Positions 54,551-57,280 of a stretch of DNA of 57,280 nt are shown in pieces (position 1 is the first letter of the stretch; the number at the start of each line of letters is the position of its first letter). The notes under the pieces are model-generated. The model made no database searches, had not been told where the DNA came from, and saw nothing but the letters and a program-made list of their open reading frames with translations. The translations under genes were made by a program, and so were the position numbers. The DNA is from Bacteroidaceae bacterium (GTDB taxonomy: Bacteria > Bacteroidota > Bacteroidia > Bacteroidales > Bacteroidaceae), in contig JAFYAT010000095.1 of the NCBI GenBank assembly GCA_017540585.1, positions 1 through 57,280 on the forward strand, read 5' to 3'.

Positions 54551-54960
54551 CCACTGCTTCATTGACCGTCATGTTTGAAGCTCCATTCTGGATTGGGCTC
54601 TTCGAGATGACCGACCGTCAAGGACTGCGTGTGTGCAAGGTTACGTTCGGAGCAGAGCCAACGGACAAGGAGGTGATGGAGTATGTAGATAGGCATTGGC
54701 ACCAGTTAAGATATAGCCAAGCCATCGAGATAGACCAAACAACCGAACACAGGCAGAACCCAAAGCGACAGATGCGTGAAGCGAAGAAGCAGATGCAATC
54801 GCATGGCATAGGAACAAAATCACAGCAAGCCCTCAAGCTACAACAGGAACAGAACAAGACTGAGCGCAAGCAACGTTCACGCATCGAGCATGAGGCGGAG
54901 AAACAACGCAAGTTCGATCTGCGTCAAGCTAAGAAGGCAGAGAAGCACCGAGGGCATTAA
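54547..54960 (+). CDS. YjdF-family (DUF2992) protein
   Basis: 137 residues. The N-terminal part (LTVMFEAPFWIGLFEMTDRQ, ... CKVTFGAEPTDKEVMEYV) is the YjdF pattern. The C-terminal half is a highly charged Lys/Arg/Gln helix (MREAKKQMQSHGIGTKSQQA), probably RNA-binding. In Firmicutes this family is controlled by an azaaromatic-sensing riboswitch; here it is instead translationally coupled (ATGA overlap) to an acetyltransferase, with no leader of its own. Confidence 0.78.
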   Translation: MTTASLTVMFEAPFWIGLFEMTDRQGLRVCKVTFGAEPTDKEVMEYVDRHWHQLRYSQAIEIDQTTEHRQNPKRQMREAKKQMQSHGIGTKSQQALKLQQEQNKTERKQRSRIEHEAEKQRKFDLRQAKKAEKHRGH

Positions 54961-54983
54961 CACTTAAAACAAAAAACACTGAA

Positions 54984-55871
54984 ATGAAACGAACAATACA
55001 ACTATTTTTATTAACATTACTATTGGTATGTTGCAAGCAACAGCCACAGACACTCAGCGAGCTACAGTCTGAGTTTATCACCATTGATGACAGCATCAAG
55101 ATTCACTACAAGATATGGAACGCATCCAACGATAAGGACGTGAAAACACTTTGCTTCGTCCACGGCTTCGGCTGCGACCTCAACACATGGGAAAAGCAGT
55201 TCGAGGCGTTTCGTGATGACACCGACCTGCAACTCGTGTTCATAGACCTCCCGGGCTACGGACAGAGCGACAAGCCACATGTGGAATACACGCTCGATTT
55301 CTATGCACATGCCGTTGACGAGGTGCTTAACTCCAATAACATCACATCAGCCGTATTTATCGGTCACAGCCTCGGTACACCAGTATGTCGTCAGACACTC
55401 ATGACTACCGGACACACGGGTGGATTGGTGGACGTAGATGGCGTGTACTGTTTCTACGACGGCAACGAATCACTTGAGTACGTGGAAGCCGTACAGCAGT
55501 TCGGTCATGCCTTTGACGGTAACGACTGCCGTGAAGTCATCACAAGCTTCGTATCTTCCCTGAAAGGCAAATACACTCCACAGGACATCACAGACTATGC
55601 CATGTCGGTCATGCCAGAGACACCACAGTACGTAGCATCAAGCACGATGCAGAACCTTGTGGATAAGAGATGGTGGAACACATCAACCATCACCGACCCT
55701 GTCATGGTCATCTGCACACAGAACAGCGGACTCGACCCGGACAACAAGGAGAAGATGCAAGCACTCTATCCTAACCTCGACTACACCGAGTTGACTACCT
55801 GCGGTCACTTCATCCACATGGAACAAGCAGATATGTTCAACAAGAAACTGATGGAGTTCGTAAACAAATAA
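54984..55871 (+). CDS. Alpha/beta hydrolase, predicted lipoprotein
   Basis: 295 residues. The N-terminal lipoprotein-like signal has Cys16/Cys17 (LLLVCCKQ). The oxyanion segment is FVHGFGCDLNTW, nucleophile Ser129 lies in GHSLG, Asp in the ICTQNSGLD region and His in CGHFIHMEQ. It is probably anchored at the envelope, unlike its cytoplasmic neighbour at 53417. Ester or lactone hydrolysis is likely; substrate unknown. Confidence 0.82.
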   Translation: MKRTIQLFLLTLLLVCCKQQPQTLSELQSEFITIDDSIKIHYKIWNASNDKDVKTLCFVHGFGCDLNTWEKQFEAFRDDTDLQLVFIDLPGYGQSDKPHVEYTLDFYAHAVDEVLNSNNITSAVFIGHSLGTPVCRQTLMTTGHTGGLVDVDGVYCFYDGNESLEYVEAVQQFGHAFDGNDCREVITSFVSSLKGKYTPQDITDYAMSVMPETPQYVASSTMQNLVDKRWWNTSTITDPVMVICTQNSGLDPDNKEKMQALYPNLDYTELTTCGHFIHMEQADMFNKKLMEFVNK

Positions 55872-55929
55872 GTATGTGTGCAAAATCATTCAACCTGTAA
55901 TTTTGAGAGGTCATCAGGTTGTCAGGTCT

Positions 55930-56000
55930 AAACACAGAGAGCACAGAGACCACGGAGAGGCTCTCAGAGAAAACTCTGTGTCCTCTGTGGACTCTGTGTT
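55930..56000. repeat. Cruciform-forming dispersed repeat, copy 2
   Basis: It shares aaacacagagagcac, cacggagaggctctcag, agaaaactctgtg and cctctgtggactctgtgtt with 50864-50960, and the leading caggttgtcagg string. It is shorter by the inner cacgttgtcctccgtg block. It fills most of the 173-bp gap before the DUF5131 gene. Confidence 0.8.
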
Positions 56001-56044
56001 GAAACATAAAACTCACAAACTAAAAAACTTTAACAACTTCCACT

Positions 56045-56848
56045 ATGTCTGAGCATTGGGAAATATACGCCGACTGGAATCCATGGCACGGATGCACCAA
56101 GATTAGTCCTGGGTGCAAGTATTGCTATGTCTATCGTCAGGACGAGATGTATGGCAGTGAGATATCGAGCAGCGAATGTAGGAAGACAGCCAACTTCAAT
56201 CTGCCGATAAAGAAGAAGCGTGACAAGTCGTGGAAGATAGATAGCGGCAAGATAGTCTTTACATGCTTCACGTCCGACTTCCTACTGAAGGATGCTGACG
56301 AGTGGCGACCAGAATGTTGGGAGATGATAAGGCAGAGGAGTGACCTGTGGTTCTTCTTCTTCACCAAACGCATCGACCGTTTCATGGAGTGCGTACCCGA
56401 CGACTGGGGCGATGGTTACGACAATGTCATTGTAGGATGTACGGTGGAGAATCAGGATATGGCGGACTATCGTCTGCCCATATTCCTGTCATTACCCATC
56501 AAGCACAAGCGTATCATAGTGGCTCCCATGCTGACAGCCGTCAACCTTGCTCCTTACCTCGACGACACAATAGAGGAAGTAGCAGTAAGTGGTGAGTCAG
56601 GAATAGATGCACGTCCCTGCAACTACGACTGGATTCTTGCCGTGCGTGAACAGTGCATAGCCAAGGACATTGCATTCCGCTTCCACCAGACGGAGGCACG
56701 CTTCATCAAGGACGGAAAGATGTACCATGTGCCACGATGCTTCCAGCTCAGTCAGGCACACAAGGCAAACATCGACTACAAGATTGGCAAGTACCTCGTT
56801 CCACAGACCATCAAGTTCGAATGGAAGGACAGCGACTATCACGATTAA
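56045..56848 (+). CDS. DUF5131 (phage Gp37/Gp68-like) protein with cysteine cluster
   Basis: 267 residues. The start MSEHWEIYADWNPWHGC and GCTKISPGCKYCYVYR carry Cys17, Cys24 and Cys27 (CX6CX2C), reminiscent of a radical-SAM cluster though not the classical CX3CX2C. FTCFTSDFLLKDADEWRPEC and WFFFFTKRIDRF follow, then a TIM-barrel-like VAVSGESGIDARPCNYDWIL. Members occur on phages and mobile elements, which suggests acquired DNA. Function unknown. Confidence 0.78.
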   Translation: MSEHWEIYADWNPWHGCTKISPGCKYCYVYRQDEMYGSEISSSECRKTANFNLPIKKKRDKSWKIDSGKIVFTCFTSDFLLKDADEWRPECWEMIRQRSDLWFFFFTKRIDRFMECVPDDWGDGYDNVIVGCTVENQDMADYRLPIFLSLPIKHKRIIVAPMLTAVNLAPYLDDTIEEVAVSGESGIDARPCNYDWILAVREQCIAKDIAFRFHQTEARFIKDGKMYHVPRCFQLSQAHKANIDYKIGKYLVPQTIKFEWKDSDYHD

Positions 56849-56923
56849 AAAAAATAATATGGACGATTAATCCTGACACATGATTTCGGTATTTTAGTAA
56901 TAACAAAAATAACTTGGTATAAA

Positions 56924-56959
56924 GTTTTAGACAGTACAAAATGTGTATATGTTAAACCG
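56924..56959 (-). repeat. 36-bp imperfect palindrome, left copy
   Basis: It begins gttttagacagtacaaaat and ends gttaaaccg; ends and the gtac blocks can pair. A 37-bp near-identical copy lies at 57178-57214, 254 bp away, in the same orientation. One indel separates them. Confidence 0.8.
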
Positions 56960-56976
56960 TGTACTCCTTCATTTTA

Positions 56977-57120
56977 TCACAAATCACAAATCGTATTTGC
57001 TTCAAAATGCGCAAGCTCTTCTTGATATGTTTTGCACATAGCAATGTCGTGCTTATAAAAAGCATCAATACATTTTCTTTCCAACTCTTTCACCTTGGAA
57101 TTATACTCTTCTATTTTCAT
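56977..57120 (-). CDS. Small helical protein between palindromic repeats
   Basis: 47 codons: MKIEEYNSKVKELERKCIDA, then FYKHDIAMCKTYQEELAHF and EANTICDL. Composition (Glu/Lys with spaced hydrophobics, three Cys) fits a helical or coiled protein. I recognise no family. Upstream there is an imperfect internal promoter (TTTG, 17 bases, TATCTTTA) and, beyond the repeat, a full consensus promoter at 57237-57267. Confidence 0.5.
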   Translation of the reverse strand: MKIEEYNSKVKELERKCIDAFYKHDIAMCKTYQEELAHFEANTICDL

Positions 57121-57177
57121 AGCTCATATATTTTTTGTGTAAAGATAAATATTTTTTATAAAAGCAAAACATTATCG

Positions 57178-57214
57178 GTTTTAGACAGTACAAAATGTGT
57201 ACTATGTTAAACCG
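57178..57214 (-). repeat. 37-bp imperfect palindrome, right copy
   Basis: It starts gttttagacagtacaaaat and continues gtgtactatgttaaaccg. The gtac blocks flank the centre, and the preceding cg completes a cggttt/aaaccg end pair. It lies between the strong promoter at 57237-57267 and the 47-codon gene, so it would be a hairpin in that transcript's leader. Confidence 0.8.
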
Positions 57215-57236
57215 ACAAATTGTTAAATTGATATGA

Positions 57237-57267
57237 CAAAGATAGTTAGAATATGTTTTACTCACAA
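57237..57267 (-). promoter_or_regulatory. Consensus promoter reading into the repeat-bounded gene
   Basis: On the minus strand TTTG (complement of 57264-57267) is followed after 19 bases by TATCTTTG (complement of 57237-57244), a full consensus match. Transcription would begin near 57230, pass the right palindrome and reach the 47-codon gene. Confidence 0.6.
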
Positions 57268-57280
57268 AAAGCAGCTCAAA

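Noticed and set aside
56924-57214. CRISPR array suggested by the gttttaga start of the 36/37-bp repeat
   Set aside because: Only two repeats, 218 bp apart, with a gene between them; spacer length is far too great and no cas gene is present.
56924-57214. True integron attC sites
   Set aside because: One end fits the R-box form, but the other deviates, the sites are short, and no integrase is visible. Kept only as an analogy in the finding.
1-57280. tRNA genes, phage structural genes, transposases
   Set aside because: I looked through the gaps on both strands and saw no cloverleaf with a tRNA acceptor, no capsid or tail genes and no transposase frame.

Overview
The window looks like a chromosomal stretch of a Bacteroidota species, most likely a Prevotella/Segatella-type gut or oral anaerobe. 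The grounds are two SusC/SusD pairs, a secreted glycosidase ending in a type IX secretion-type tail, the gene order rpsL-rpsG-fusA-rpsJ without tuf, start codons without Shine-Dalgarno boxes, and repeated matches to the Bacteroidota promoter TTTG-N19-21-TAnnTTTG. All assignments come from reading the sequence; no database search was run.

Layout. (1) Positions 1-276 look like the promoter and leader of an rRNA operon reading leftward off the edge; 277-1277 is a gene-free kilobase full of palindromes. (2) 1.3-22.7 kb, minus strand: a polysaccharide-utilisation-type locus. Its order of transcription is a GH43 glycosidase, then a tightly packed seven-gene unit: a large fasciclin (FAS1) lipoprotein, SusC, SusD, two more FAS1 lipoproteins, a second SusC and a second SusD. 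The FAS1 lipoproteins sit where SusE/SusF-type glycan-binding lipoproteins are usually found. No sensor/regulator is present. (3) 23.0-41.6 kb, minus strand: the str, S10, spc and alpha ribosomal clusters in one direction from rpsL to rplQ, with map, secY, infA and rpoA inside. It has a consensus promoter and a leader of about 230 nt at the front, a terminator at the end, and structured gaps before rpsG, rpsJ, rpsH and rpsD. (4) 42.0-43.3 kb: a DUF3467 gene and a divergent promoter region. (5) 43.3-56.9 kb, plus strand: accessory metabolic genes. These are an orphan DNA methyltransferase, a glycyl radical enzyme closely resembling trans-4-hydroxy-L-proline dehydratase, a DUF4424/YARHG exported protein, a BamE-like lipoprotein, two GNAT acetyltransferases and a GNAT remnant, three flavodoxin-like proteins, a zinc-ribbon protein, a cysteine-rich protein, an isochorismatase-fold hydrolase, two alpha/beta hydrolases, a YjdF-family protein and a DUF5131 protein. 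(6) 56.9-57.3 kb: a 47-codon gene bracketed by two copies of a 36/37-bp imperfect palindrome, with a consensus promoter outside the right copy.

The most unusual property is the number of non-coding repeat families: arrays with strict 8-bp periodicity (three places, one inside the spc operon), a composite element of about 100 bp present once on each strand, a pair of cruciform-forming elements, several long perfect inverted repeats and the palindrome-bounded mini-gene at the right edge. One low-complexity repeat appears to have expanded in frame inside the glycyl radical enzyme.
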